Shown here: piece by piece, positions 8,308 to 16,541 of the stretch
Numbering within the stretch: position 1 is the first letter of the stretch
Layout of the letters: every line of letters starts with the position of its first letter
From: an uncultured Desulfuromonadales bacterium
Lineage (GTDB): Bacteria; Desulfobacterota; Desulfuromonadia; Desulfuromonadales; Geopsychrobacteraceae
Assembly (NCBI GenBank): GCA_947259715.1
Contig: CAMYNR010000189.1
Coordinates: 1-33,609, forward strand
DNA: 33,609 bases
Direction: 5' to 3'
Translations under genes and position numbers: made by a program
Notes under the pieces: generated by a model
What the model was told of the DNA's origin: nothing
Databases searched by the model: none
What the model saw: only the letters and a program-made list of their open reading frames with translations

Positions 8308-8739
8308 CTACCTGGTGACTTTCACCAGCAGACGGGTTCCCCGTACAGCAATCGTCGCATCCGGGGTTTCCAGCTCGATAGACTCCGGGGCGAGCTTGCC
8401 GATGACTCCGGAGACATAAAGAAATGTCCCTTTCAGCATCTTCAGCAACAGCGAAAAACGGCTGTCTTTCGGTTCAAACAGATACTCACGAATCAGCAGC
8501 CGACTTTGCGAGCCAAGGGAGATTCTGGTGTCATCCTCAAGGACCACACCCAAGCTGCCCCCCTTCTCGGTTATCAGCTGATCCTGAGCGAAAATCGGCA
8601 TACCAACAACAGCGACCAGCAACTGACCTTGCCGATCAACCAGCGCCTGACCATTGACAGTCTTGACGATACCGATCGATTCCGCCGTGGCGCTCAGGGG
8701 CAGCAGACAGCAGAGCAAAACCAGCAGGTAGCGTGACAT
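8308..8739 (-). CDS. Periplasmic FecR-domain protein
   Basis: A secreted protein of 143 residues. The signal peptide (MSRYLLVLLCCLLPLSATA) is followed by a single FecR domain: GIVKTVNGQALVDRQGQ, the LGVVLEDDTRISLGSQSRL segment, and the closing ETPDATIAVRGT motif. FecR domains of this stand-alone type are small beta-rich periplasmic modules, here without an anti-sigma helix, so it is not a classical FecR regulator. I choose ATG 8739 because GGAGG lies 5 nt upstream. ATG 8742 is too close to it, and the TTG at 8751 lies before it. First gene of the operon with the OmpA-like and CHASE2 genes; FecR and CHASE2 domains are often found together in one protein or operon. Confidence 0.88.
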   Translation of the reverse strand: MSRYLLVLLCCLLPLSATAESIGIVKTVNGQALVDRQGQLLVAVVGMPIFAQDQLITEKGGSLGVVLEDDTRISLGSQSRLLIREYLFEPKDSRFSLLLKMLKGTFLYVSGVIGKLAPESIELETPDATIAVRGTRLLVKVTR

Positions 8740-8833
8740 CATTTCCTCCAACCCATTCAGCCTGCGTTAAATGTTTATGAATCCTAACAGGGCAGAGTCG
8801 ACTTGTCATGTTGCCGGCAAAGAAAAGAAGCCT

Positions 8834-8863
8834 TTGACATTCCCCAACCCGGCTCTCTATAGT
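8834..8863 (+). promoter_or_regulatory. Sigma-70-type promoter of the GAF/sigma-54 activator
   Basis: A perfect TTGACA (8834-8839) and TATAGT (8858-8863) are separated by 18 nt, 37 nt upstream of the ATG. This is the best promoter in the window. It implies that the sigma-54 activator itself is made from a housekeeping promoter. Confidence 0.7.
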
Positions 8864-8900
8864 TTACTGAGTTAATTATGTACACACAAAGAGAGAAAAC

Positions 8901-11717
8901 ATGAATCTGCACAGCCCTTTTCAAGTCGGTACGCTGATCACCCAGATCGATCGCTTCGGCAAAGAAAACCTTGAGGAGATCCTGCACAAATTGATCGAAG
9001 CGGTCCAGGCGCTTGCCCCCGGCGGCCGCTGCCGGGTCTACCTGGAGGACTTGACCAAAGGCGCCTTGACCTGTGTCGCGGCCGCCGGCGGCGAAGTCGG
9101 TCAGGTGCGGGAAAAGTCCTTCCCGATCAACGACAACGACTACCTGGTCTCGCAAGTCTACCAACAGCAGGAGGAGCTGGCCATCGACGATCTCAGTCGG
9201 CACCCGGAGGATTTACCGATCGTCACCAGCAGCCGTCGCGCCGGCGCCAGCTACCTGCTGCCGATTACCCACCTCGGCCGCTCGATCGGCGTACTCTGCC
9301 TGGACCGCGGCCGGCCGGGCCAGTTTCCCGAGGAGCAGGCGCTGCGCCAGCTGCGGCAACTGCTTTCGGCAGTCAGCCCAGCCTTGAACCGGGCGCGCAA
9401 ATACCATCAGCAACTGCTGCTGGCGCGCCGGGTCGATGAAGCAAAAAAGCGCGAGGCAGCCCTGTTTATGGTGCAATCCGCCGCCCACTTGATCGAGCAG
9501 GTGGCCCTGGCGTCGGTACTGGTACCGATCCCCTCTGCCGTGGATGGCGAACGCACCCTGCAGATCCTTGCCTCATACTCCAAGGAAGTGGAAGCGGGCA
9601 AGCTCTACGAGGAGGAACGCCAGATCAATCTGAGCCCGGGCGAATCGCTGCTGGCGCGCTTTATTGACCGCGCCGGAGTAATTACCGATGACAGCCTGCT
9701 CAGTCCGCTCTACATCCCCGACCTGGCGACCGAATCGCTGCAGAAGCAGGTCCTAATTGAGGAGCTGGGTCTAAAATCACTCTACATGGTGCCGCGTTTC
9801 GACAGCCGCACCCGGCGAGTGATCTGCCTGGTCAATTACTACACCAAGGAGCACTATCAATTCAGCGCCTTTGAACGCGGCCTGCTTGAGGCGCATGCGG
9901 AGATGGCCCAGCGGGTGGTGCAGGAGATCGGCGACGAGCACCTTGAAGTGCAGGTATTGTCGGAAATCGGTGATCTACTGCAGCAATCCAGCGACAGCCT
10001 GCAGACCTTTCTCCACCGGGTCCTCTCCAAGGCCACCCAGCTGATCGGCGCCGATACCGGCAGCATCGCCCTGGTGCGCGAGCAGGAAGGGGAGCGCTGG
10101 CTGGTGGTTGAGGATGCCCAGGGGCAGCTGGTCGGGGCAAAAAGCAAGGATTGGCTGAAGCGCAACCTCCCGCCGATCCGCGTCGGCGGGCCGGAACTGC
10201 CAAAACATCAACGCAGCCTGACCGGACAAGCGGCGGCCAGTGGCCAGCCAGCGATTCTGGCCGATACCATGGATGAGACCGGCAATGATTTTTACCTGCA
10301 GGTGACCGAGGCGATCCGCAGCGAAATCGCCGTGCCGGTCATCTATGATGAGGAGGTGCTGGCGGTGATCTGTCTGGACAGCCAGCGGCCACACTATTTT
10401 ACCAGCGAGCACCGGCGGATTCTGCTGATCATCGAACGGATGATCGGTCATCACCTGGCGATTCTGCAGAAAATCGAGCAGTTGACCAGCGAAATCGACC
10501 GCTTGCGCCAGGATGTTGACTACAAAGACCCGAGCATCTCCTCCTACCGGCTCGGCAACATCATTGGCAACTCGGTCAAAACCCAGGAGATTATCGATAC
10601 CATCCAGCGCATCACCCCGCCACTCTGCCAGCGCATCAGCCTGTGGAAGAAGCAGGGGGTTCCCGACCAGGGCGAATTTCTCGGCCTGCCGTCGATCCTG
10701 ATCACCGGCGAGACCGGTGCCGGCAAGGAGTTTCTCTTCAACAACCTGTTTACCCAGCTCAATCGCATTTACCGCGAGCTGTTGCCGGACCAAGGCACCC
10801 TGCAGCTGAAAAAAACCAACATCGCCGCCTACAGCGGTGAGCTGACCTATTCGGAACTGTTCGGCCACAAACGCGGGGCCTTTACCGGCGCCCACAGCGA
10901 CCGGCGCGGCATCCTCGAAGAGGCTCACGGCGGGGTGGTGTTCCTCGATGAAATCGGTGACGCCGACCCGAAAACCCAGGTCCAGCTGCTGCGTTTTCTC
11001 GACAACGGCGAATTTGTCCGACTGGGGGAAAACATCACCCGCCACTCCCAGGTGCTGCTGGTTGCAGGGACCAACCGCGACCTGCGCCAGCTGATCGCTG
11101 CCGGTCAATTTCGCGAGGATCTCTATCACCGCCTATCGGAGTTGATTATTGAGGTCCCGTCACTGAACGACCGACGCGAAGATATTCCTGACCTGGCGGT
11201 GCACTTTCTCGGCCGCCTGTTTCAGGTTTATCGCCAGCCGGAGCAAACCGACCAGGACGCCCCCCGGCTCAGCCAGGAGGCCAAGCAGATGCTTTCGAGG
11301 CACCAGTACAGCGGCAATATCCGGGAGCTGCGCAGCATCCTGTTGCGGGCGATGCTGTTTCGCCAGGGCAGGGTAATTCAGGCGGAGGAGATCGGCCGGG
11401 TCCTACAGCCGCACAGCCAGCCTCCGCTGAGCAGCAAAACGGCGCTTGATGAGCAACTGGCGGAAACAATCCTACAGCAGATCGATGAGGCTGAAAGCGA
11501 CTTCTGGCAGGCCGTCTATCAGCCCTATTCGCAAAAACAGTTGACCCGCGAAGCGGTGCTGAAAGTGGTTGAAACGGCACGCCGGGCCGGGGCTTCGACC
11601 ATGCCCAAGCTGGCCCGCGCCCTGCGCGCCTGCGATCCCGCGGACGACTCGGCGGCAGAGCGGAAGCGCTTCTACCGGTTTAAAAACTTTCTCTACAAAA
11701 CCATCAGGGTCAATTGA
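8901..11717 (+). CDS. Sigma-54-dependent activator with three GAF domains
   Basis: A 938-residue cytoplasmic transcriptional activator. Three GAF-type domains fill about residues 20-530. The AAA+ domain (about 555-795) has Walker A GETGAGKE (about 603-610), GAFTGA (about 659) that contacts sigma-54, Walker B VVFLDEIGD (about 679-687) and the arginine-finger region REDLYHRL. The stretch around Walker A is unusual, with extra residues on both sides. The C-terminus (about 840-938) is not the common Fis-type helix-turn-helix. It is a helical region with LTREAVLKVVETARRAGAS and a basic KRFYRFKNFLYKTIRV tail, presumably DNA-binding. AGAGAG precedes the ATG. It is divergent from the FecR operon, but I could not find a -24/-12 promoter there, so its target is open. 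Ligands of the GAF domains are unknown. Confidence 0.9.
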   Translation: MNLHSPFQVGTLITQIDRFGKENLEEILHKLIEAVQALAPGGRCRVYLEDLTKGALTCVAAAGGEVGQVREKSFPINDNDYLVSQVYQQQEELAIDDLSRHPEDLPIVTSSRRAGASYLLPITHLGRSIGVLCLDRGRPGQFPEEQALRQLRQLLSAVSPALNRARKYHQQLLLARRVDEAKKREAALFMVQSAAHLIEQVALASVLVPIPSAVDGERTLQILASYSKEVEAGKLYEEERQINLSPGESLLARFIDRAGVITDDSLLSPLYIPDLATESLQKQVLIEELGLKSLYMVPRFDSRTRRVICLVNYYTKEHYQFSAFERGLLEAHAEMAQRVVQEIGDEHLEVQVLSEIGDLLQQSSDSLQTFLHRVLSKATQLIGADTGSIALVREQEGERWLVVEDAQGQLVGAKSKDWLKRNLPPIRVGGPELPKHQRSLTGQAAASGQPAILADTMDETGNDFYLQVTEAIRSEIAVPVIYDEEVLAVICLDSQRPHYFTSEHRRILLIIERMIGHHLAILQKIEQLTSEIDRLRQDVDYKDPSISSYRLGNIIGNSVKTQEIIDTIQRITPPLCQRISLWKKQGVPDQGEFLGLPSILITGETGAGKEFLFNNLFTQLNRIYRELLPDQGTLQLKKTNIAAYSGELTYSELFGHKRGAFTGAHSDRRGILEEAHGGVVFLDEIGDADPKTQVQLLRFLDNGEFVRLGENITRHSQVLLVAGTNRDLRQLIAAGQFREDLYHRLSELIIEVPSLNDRREDIPDLAVHFLGRLFQVYRQPEQTDQDAPRLSQEAKQMLSRHQYSGNIRELRSILLRAMLFRQGRVIQAEEIGRVLQPHSQPPLSSKTALDEQLAETILQQIDEAESDFWQAVYQPYSQKQLTREAVLKVVETARRAGASTMPKLARALRACDPADDSAAERKRFYRFKNFLYKTIRVN

Positions 11718-11813
11718 GTCAGAGGGGGGAATACCGGGAACTGAATAGACATCCCTGAAAAATTCAAATTGGCCGCCTCAGCAGCTTTAGCCGTTCCCGG
11801 ACTTGGGGATGTC

Positions 11814-11851
11814 CAGAGTGCGCATTCTGCTAGCGGGCCTGGAAATTTCCA
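11814..11851. repeat. Two dyad elements between convergent genes
   Basis: A 16-bp near-palindrome at 11814-11829 (CAGA...TCTG around TGCGCA) is followed by a perfect 12-bp palindrome at 11840-11851 (TGGAAATTTCCA). They lie in the 175-nt gap between two convergent genes. No T tract follows on either strand. Function unknown; a bidirectional transcription stop or a protein-binding site are both possible. Confidence 0.35.
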
Positions 11852-11892
11852 CCCGGCGTACTGGCTGAGGTTGGTAGGAAACTATTCTCGCC

Positions 11893-12618
11893 CTATCTGG
11901 ATGCCAGGTCACTTTTCAGGCTCAGCGTAATCTTTCTCTTAAGGATCTCACCGAATAACGTACAATTAAAAATGGCAATGCCATACATTTCGAAGCCCTC
12001 TTCAAATAGTCGCCGAACGTCATAGATAAAATCATCTGTTGTAGCGAATCCTGTGGACACCATCAACGTACCCGCAAATTCAAAGCCAATTGCACCGGTT
12101 ATAAAAACGAGGCCCGACAATATAAAGTAAAGTGCTGTCCGCCTGGGAAGGGACCTGAGAAAAGGGAGAAAGAAGAACCCAACAATTAAGACCAATATAA
12201 AACCATAGGGCAACCAGCCATGTCCCGGACGATGTTCAAATAACTGGGGGAACAGACCGAAATAATTTTGAAAGTACTTAAAATTTTCGTGTATCCTTGC
12301 CCCTTCATCAACAGAAAGGTATAAAAACAATATGGATAAAATGAGCCAGTAGAATGCCCCCCTCTGGGCCATTATTTTTTCGCATTTGTAGATAATAAAA
12401 GCCAACAAGGATGAAAAAAACAGGTTCATTGTTGAAAAATATGTAGGGATACTGCTCTCTTCACCAACATCAAGAAGTCTTATTATGCCGAGAACATTAC
12501 CGTGTCCAGTTACATATGAAAATATATAGGTGAGGAAGCATAAAAAAAGAAGAGAAGTTACAATCATGTATTGTGCAGTAAAAAATTGTTTACGCTTAAT
12601 AGTGAAGTTAATGTCCAT
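11893..12618 (-). CDS. Uncharacterised multi-pass membrane protein
   Basis: A 241-residue integral membrane protein with about six predicted helices. I do not recognise a named family with certainty. Conserved-looking polar residues sit at or in membrane helices: LSVDEGARIHE after helix three, GFEFAG in helix five, and EEGFEMYG before the last helix. Such buried Asp/Glu/His clusters suggest metal or proton binding, but that is an inference. The gene is AT-rich compared with both neighbours and uses many A/T-ending codons, suggesting separate acquisition. The start ATG 12618 has AAGGA about 4 nt upstream. It appears to be a single-gene unit. Confidence 0.75.
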   Translation of the reverse strand: MDINFTIKRKQFFTAQYMIVTSLLFLCFLTYIFSYVTGHGNVLGIIRLLDVGEESSIPTYFSTMNLFFSSLLAFIIYKCEKIMAQRGAFYWLILSILFLYLSVDEGARIHENFKYFQNYFGLFPQLFEHRPGHGWLPYGFILVLIVGFFFLPFLRSLPRRTALYFILSGLVFITGAIGFEFAGTLMVSTGFATTDDFIYDVRRLFEEGFEMYGIAIFNCTLFGEILKRKITLSLKSDLASR

Positions 12619-13013
12619 TTTTCCTTTTTTTATTCAAAAACAGCTGACTGATTTATAGTCTGCTAACGACAACAACACATGAAATAATTACCACACTTTT
12701 TCGGCACTCAAGGAGTTTCCCTGACATTGACAAGAGATTGCCTTTACGAAGCTGACCAGGTTAACAACGACACTGGACCTTTCCTGCCGATATTGGCGTG
12801 AACAAAGCTTGTATACAATTTTCTGAGTGTAGCACCCCGCGCCCCCCTGTCAATTACCCACCCCTCAGGAAGAGAAGACTTTTCAGTGACTACGGAAGAA
12901 TGATGCTAATCAGGACATGTTTTGCGGATTTAAATACTCTTCCTGGAGATTCAGGCGATCTTAACTCTGAAATATAAATGATTTTTCAAATACTTATCGA
13001 GTTCTTGGGACGA
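12619..13013. other. 395-nt AT-rich region without a gene
   Basis: Lies upstream of the orphan membrane protein gene and downstream of the M16 peptidase gene, both on the minus strand. A TATAAA on the minus strand near 12650 could be the -10 of the membrane protein gene, with no good -35. No reading frame, RNA gene or terminator was recognised. The composition resembles the AT-rich gene beside it. Confidence 0.5.
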
Positions 13014-14321
13014 CTAGATAGCTGCGGTGGGGCTTAAAAAACCGGGATCTTGCAGCAGCACCTCAACCCGGCGGCGATCTTGCTCGCTCCATGGGCCAAC
13101 AACCACCAGCTTCATGTTGTCCCGCCGGAGCAGCTGTCGCGCAGCCTGCTGCAATTGGCCTGGGGTCTGTTGCTGCAATTCATGACGATCCTGCTCCAGC
13201 AAGCGCAGATATTTGGCCTGCAACCCCCAGCCATAACGTACCGCCAGCGCTTCGGTCTGATCTTTGGAGAAATCAAGATCGAACAGATAGCTGCGCACCA
13301 CTGCCGCCAGTTCCGCCGCCGGCACCGGTTTCGCGAGCAGCTCACCCAACACCTTGAACAGCTCATCGACCGCCTGCGACAGGTTCTCTGGCGCCACCGC
13401 CAGATCGATGGCCAGATAACCGCAATCATCGAGCATCGAGCAATTGGCTTCAACCGCATAGGTCAATCCTAATTGCTCGCGCAGTCGCAGCGGCAGCCGC
13501 GAGCCGCCGCCCCAGGACAGGAGGCGCCGCAACAGCCGAACCGCCAGGGTGCTGGCATGATTGCGTCCCGGCAGCGGGAAAGCCAATTGCAGATTGATCT
13601 GTGAGTCGGAATCAAACACCCAGCAGGATTCGGGGCTTTTGCCCTTCGGCACCGGCGCCGGCAGCACTTCGGGAAGCGCCCCACCCTGCCAGTCGCCGAA
13701 CTCTTTTTCCACCAGATCCAGCAGCTGCGGGCGATCAATGCGACCACAGCCGCAAATGACCAGATTCTGCGGTTGATACCAGCGCCGGTAATACTCTTTG
13801 AGAGTCGGCAGATCGATATTGGCCAGGGTCTCCGGGGTACCGATCAGGGAATCCCCCAGGGGATGCTCCGGCCAGAGCAGCGCGACCATCAGATTATCGA
13901 CATTGACCTGAACACCCTGCTCGTTGTAATCCTCCCGGGCCTCCTCAAGGATAATCCTCCGCTCGATCTCCATATCACGAAAGCGCGGCCGTCGCAGCAT
14001 GGAAGCAAACAGGGCCATCCCCTCAGCAATAAAATCGGGGTGCAAACGGGAATGATAGCAGGTCGTTTCCGCATCGGTCGAAGCGTTCACCGCACCGCCG
14101 ATCGCTTCAAAGGCACGCTCCAGTTCAGTACTGGTCGGGTACTCGGCGGTGCCGCGAAACAGCATATGCTCAAGAAAATGGGAAATTCCGGAAAGCTCGG
14201 CGGGTTCGTTGCGTCCGCCGGCGGCCAGATAACAGACCAGCTCTGCGCTGTGCAGGTGCGGCATCGGCACACTGACCAGCCGTACGCCGTTGGCGAGGCT
14301 ATCAACAAAATATTCAGGCAT
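13014..14321 (-). CDS. M16-family zinc peptidase (processing-peptidase type)
   Basis: A 435-residue M16B metallopeptidase, related to mitochondrial processing peptidase and bacterial YmxG-type enzymes. The inverted zinc motif HFLEH (residues 48-52) and the distal glutamate in RRIILEEARED (about 126-127) give the full HxxEH...E ligand set. The N-terminal active half and the C-terminal half (about 215-430, with the LGLTYAVEA segment) match the family's usual two-domain size. No signal peptide is seen, so it probably acts in the cytoplasm, for example on small peptides. The start ATG 14321 has no strong ribosome-binding site; it lies 26 nt after a small upstream gene, which may help translation. 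Confidence 0.93.
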   Translation of the reverse strand: MPEYFVDSLANGVRLVSVPMPHLHSAELVCYLAAGGRNEPAELSGISHFLEHMLFRGTAEYPTSTELERAFEAIGGAVNASTDAETTCYHSRLHPDFIAEGMALFASMLRRPRFRDMEIERRIILEEAREDYNEQGVQVNVDNLMVALLWPEHPLGDSLIGTPETLANIDLPTLKEYYRRWYQPQNLVICGCGRIDRPQLLDLVEKEFGDWQGGALPEVLPAPVPKGKSPESCWVFDSDSQINLQLAFPLPGRNHASTLAVRLLRRLLSWGGGSRLPLRLREQLGLTYAVEANCSMLDDCGYLAIDLAVAPENLSQAVDELFKVLGELLAKPVPAAELAAVVRSYLFDLDFSKDQTEALAVRYGWGLQAKYLRLLEQDRHELQQQTPGQLQQAARQLLRRDNMKLVVVGPWSEQDRRRVEVLLQDPGFLSPTAAI

Positions 14322-14347
14322 TAATTTTCAATCAGTTGATTAAGGTA

Positions 14348-14491
14348 TCACTTACGGGGGCCAAAAACCGAGTCACGACCACCAACATTGTTGCGACCCA
14401 GGCTGGAAAAGTAAAACAGATGCACGAGAAAAGCCAGGAGAAACAGCAGGGTGACCTCTCCCGGAAAATAAGAGCGCCGCCTGGTCAACAT
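14348..14491 (-). CDS. Probable 47-residue single-pass membrane protein
   Basis: A short frame ending 26 nt before the M16 peptidase gene on the same strand. Starting at ATG 14491 it has GGAAG 4 nt upstream. The product has a basic start (MLTRRRS), one clear membrane helix (about 13-30) and a polar, basic tail (GRNNVGGRDSVFGPRK). The positive-inside charge pattern on both ends is ambiguous for topology. The open frame runs further upstream to 14590, but that part is proline-rich and has no good start signal. No family recognised; it could be spurious. Confidence 0.5.
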   Translation of the reverse strand: MLTRRRSYFPGEVTLLFLLAFLVHLFYFSSLGRNNVGGRDSVFGPRK

Positions 14492-14613
14492 ATTGCTTCC
14501 AAAATTCTTCTCAAAGGACAGCCAGGGAGCGGGTGGCAGGCAAAAGCCACGCAGGGGTAAAAATAAGCTACAATGTAGGTCTCTTTGCAAATTCGCAATC
14601 GGAAGGAGCCTGA

Positions 14614-15144
14614 ATGCCCGATCAGCACAGTTATGACTTCACCTGGCAGGATCTGGGGGACCTTGTCAGCGGCCGCCCTAATCTGGGCGATACCACTTCG
14701 GTCGTGGTCTATCGACTGATGGTCTTTACTTTCAAAGACGTTCTGAGCAAGGAGATCGGTCTGGCGCAGACCCGGCAGCTGTTTGTCAAAGCCGGCCGTC
14801 TCGCCGGGATGGAGTTCTGTCGCAATCTGTTGGACAAGAATCTCGAGATTGAAGCGTTTATCGCGCAGTTGAAGCAGACCCTGATTGAACTCAAGATCGG
14901 CGTACTACGCATCGAAAGCGCCGACCTGCAGCGCCTCGACTTTACCCTGACCGTCTCGGAAGATCTCGACTGCTCCGGTCTGTCGGTTTTAAACGACAGC
15001 GTCTGTGATTACGACGAAGGTTTGCTTGCCGGAATCATGGAAGAATATACCGGCAAACCGTTCAGCGCCAAAGAGATTGACTGTTGGGCAACCGGAGATC
15101 GGACCTGTCGCTTCGTCGTCAAAAATCTGGCCGAGCATGACTGA
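14614..15144 (+). CDS. Stand-alone V4R domain protein
   Basis: A 176-residue cytoplasmic protein made of one V4R (4-vinyl reductase-type) domain. The hallmark is the C-terminal pattern VCDYDEGLLAGIMEEYTG...EIDCWATGDRTCRF, with the conserved acidic/glycine turn and the two late cysteines. V4R domains bind small hydrophobic ligands or metals through such cysteines in several sensor proteins. AAGGAG lies 5 nt before the ATG. Its stop overlaps the start of the following diguanylate cyclase by 8 nt (ATGACTGA), so the two are translationally coupled and probably form a sensor/output pair. Confidence 0.88.
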   Translation: MPDQHSYDFTWQDLGDLVSGRPNLGDTTSVVVYRLMVFTFKDVLSKEIGLAQTRQLFVKAGRLAGMEFCRNLLDKNLEIEAFIAQLKQTLIELKIGVLRIESADLQRLDFTLTVSEDLDCSGLSVLNDSVCDYDEGLLAGIMEEYTGKPFSAKEIDCWATGDRTCRFVVKNLAEHD

Positions 15145-16453
15145 TCAGGCGGTCCTTGAGGCCTTGCTCGCATTTTGTCGCCAGCTGTGCACCCGGGGCA
15201 TTGAGAAAAATCCGCAACTCCCGGCCTTGCCTGAGCAGACTGACAACCTGGACCTCCAGCCGCTCAATGCCTTGCTGCAGCATATCCTCGAAGCTCACCA
15301 GCTGGCCGCCAGCATGGCGCAAGGCAAACTTGACGGCAGCGCCGATCGGCTCAACCCCCTCGCCATGCCGCTTAAAGCGTTGCAGGCCAACCTGCGCCAC
15401 CTGACCTGGCAGACGGAACAGATCGTTAAAGGTGATCTGAGCCAGCAGGTGCATTTTCTCGGGGATTTTTCCCAGGCTTATAACGCGATGATTGAGTCCC
15501 TACGGGAGAAAGAGCGCCTGGAGAAAGAGCTGGTCGCCAGCGAAGCCAGGTTGCGCACCATGACCAACGCGCTCGGTGAAGGTGTCTACGTCGTCAATCC
15601 GCAGGGTAAAATCGAGTTCATGAATCCCGAAGCGGAGCGCCTGCTGGGGTTCAGATTCAGTGATATTGCCGGTGCCGATGTGCATCCCCTGCTGCACGGT
15701 CAGAGTCTCGACGGCACCAGGCGCACCCTGACCTCTTGCAAGCTGTGCCATGCCATCGCCGAGGGCCAGGAATATATTCAAGGCGATGATATCGTCAGCA
15801 GCGCGGACGGGCGCACCTTTCCTGCCTCTCTGAGCGCGAAACCGATCAAGGAAAATGGCCACTACACCGGCATGGTGGTCGCCTTCCACGATATCAGCCA
15901 CCAGAAACAGTACCAGCAGTCGCTGGTCTACATTAACGAAATCCTTGAGAAACAGGCCCTCACCGACCCACTCACCGAAGTCAACAATCGGATGAGCTTT
16001 ACCCGTCAGCTGCAACTCGAGAGCAACAAGGCCAAACGCTACGAAAACCATCTCAGCCTGATAATGTTTGATGTGGATCACTTTAAGCAGATCAACGACA
16101 ACTATGGCCACCTTGCCGGAGACCAGGTCCTCAAAGACCTGGCCAGAGGGGTGCAGCTGCAGATTCGCGAAGTCGATTTTCTGGCCCGCTGGGGAGGAGA
16201 GGAATTTGCCATTCTTCTGCAAGCCGATCTGCCGCAAGCAGAGGAGATCGCCGAAAAGCTTCGCCAGATTATTGAAAATACCTCCTTCAGTGTCCCCCAG
16301 CAGATTACCAGCAGCTTTGGCGTCACCGACTTCAATCGGAAAGATTCGCCGGAGGCCTTCACCAATCGGGCGGACCAAGCGCTCTATAAAGCCAAGCACA
16401 ACGGCCGCAACTGTGTCATCAGTCTCCCCGCAACCGCGAGCCCTCTGCCCTGA
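15137..16453 (+). CDS. Cytoplasmic PAS-GGEEF diguanylate cyclase
   Basis: A 438-residue diguanylate cyclase. An N-terminal helical region (about 1-120) includes a HAMP-like stretch (about 80-125), although no membrane helix precedes it. A PAS domain follows (about 135-265) and then GGDEF (about 280-432). GGEEF is at 353-357, and the inhibitory-site sequence REVD lies exactly five residues upstream, so product inhibition is expected. The PAS domain contains C201-K-L-C204-H205, formally a CxxCH motif. The frame is open further upstream to 15005, but I start at ATG 15137, which overlaps the V4R stop and fits translational coupling. The V4R protein is the likely regulatory partner. Confidence 0.9.
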   Translation: MTDQAVLEALLAFCRQLCTRGIEKNPQLPALPEQTDNLDLQPLNALLQHILEAHQLAASMAQGKLDGSADRLNPLAMPLKALQANLRHLTWQTEQIVKGDLSQQVHFLGDFSQAYNAMIESLREKERLEKELVASEARLRTMTNALGEGVYVVNPQGKIEFMNPEAERLLGFRFSDIAGADVHPLLHGQSLDGTRRTLTSCKLCHAIAEGQEYIQGDDIVSSADGRTFPASLSAKPIKENGHYTGMVVAFHDISHQKQYQQSLVYINEILEKQALTDPLTEVNNRMSFTRQLQLESNKAKRYENHLSLIMFDVDHFKQINDNYGHLAGDQVLKDLARGVQLQIREVDFLARWGGEEFAILLQADLPQAEEIAEKLRQIIENTSFSVPQQITSSFGVTDFNRKDSPEAFTNRADQALYKAKHNGRNCVISLPATASPLP

Positions 16454-16541
16454 TCGAGACGGGTCTATCAGTAAAATTCTTTCATTCCAGAAATGCCGGC
16501 AAATCGAGTATACTTTACGGCCCACTGAATTGGAGTCCGTG

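Noticed and set aside
8784-9203. Minus-strand frame (139 codons) overlapping the start of the sigma-54 activator
   Set aside because: It covers the best promoter in the window and the first GAF domain of the true gene; no ribosome-binding site or family.
9975-11129. Minus-strand open frame (384 codons) opposite the sigma-54 activator
   Set aside because: The plus strand has Walker A, GAFTGA and Walker B motifs at this place; the antisense product has no recognisable features.
15737-15751. CxxCH in the PAS domain as evidence of a c-type cytochrome
   Set aside because: The protein has no signal peptide or membrane helix, and c-type heme attachment takes place in the periplasm; kept only as a possible metal or redox site.
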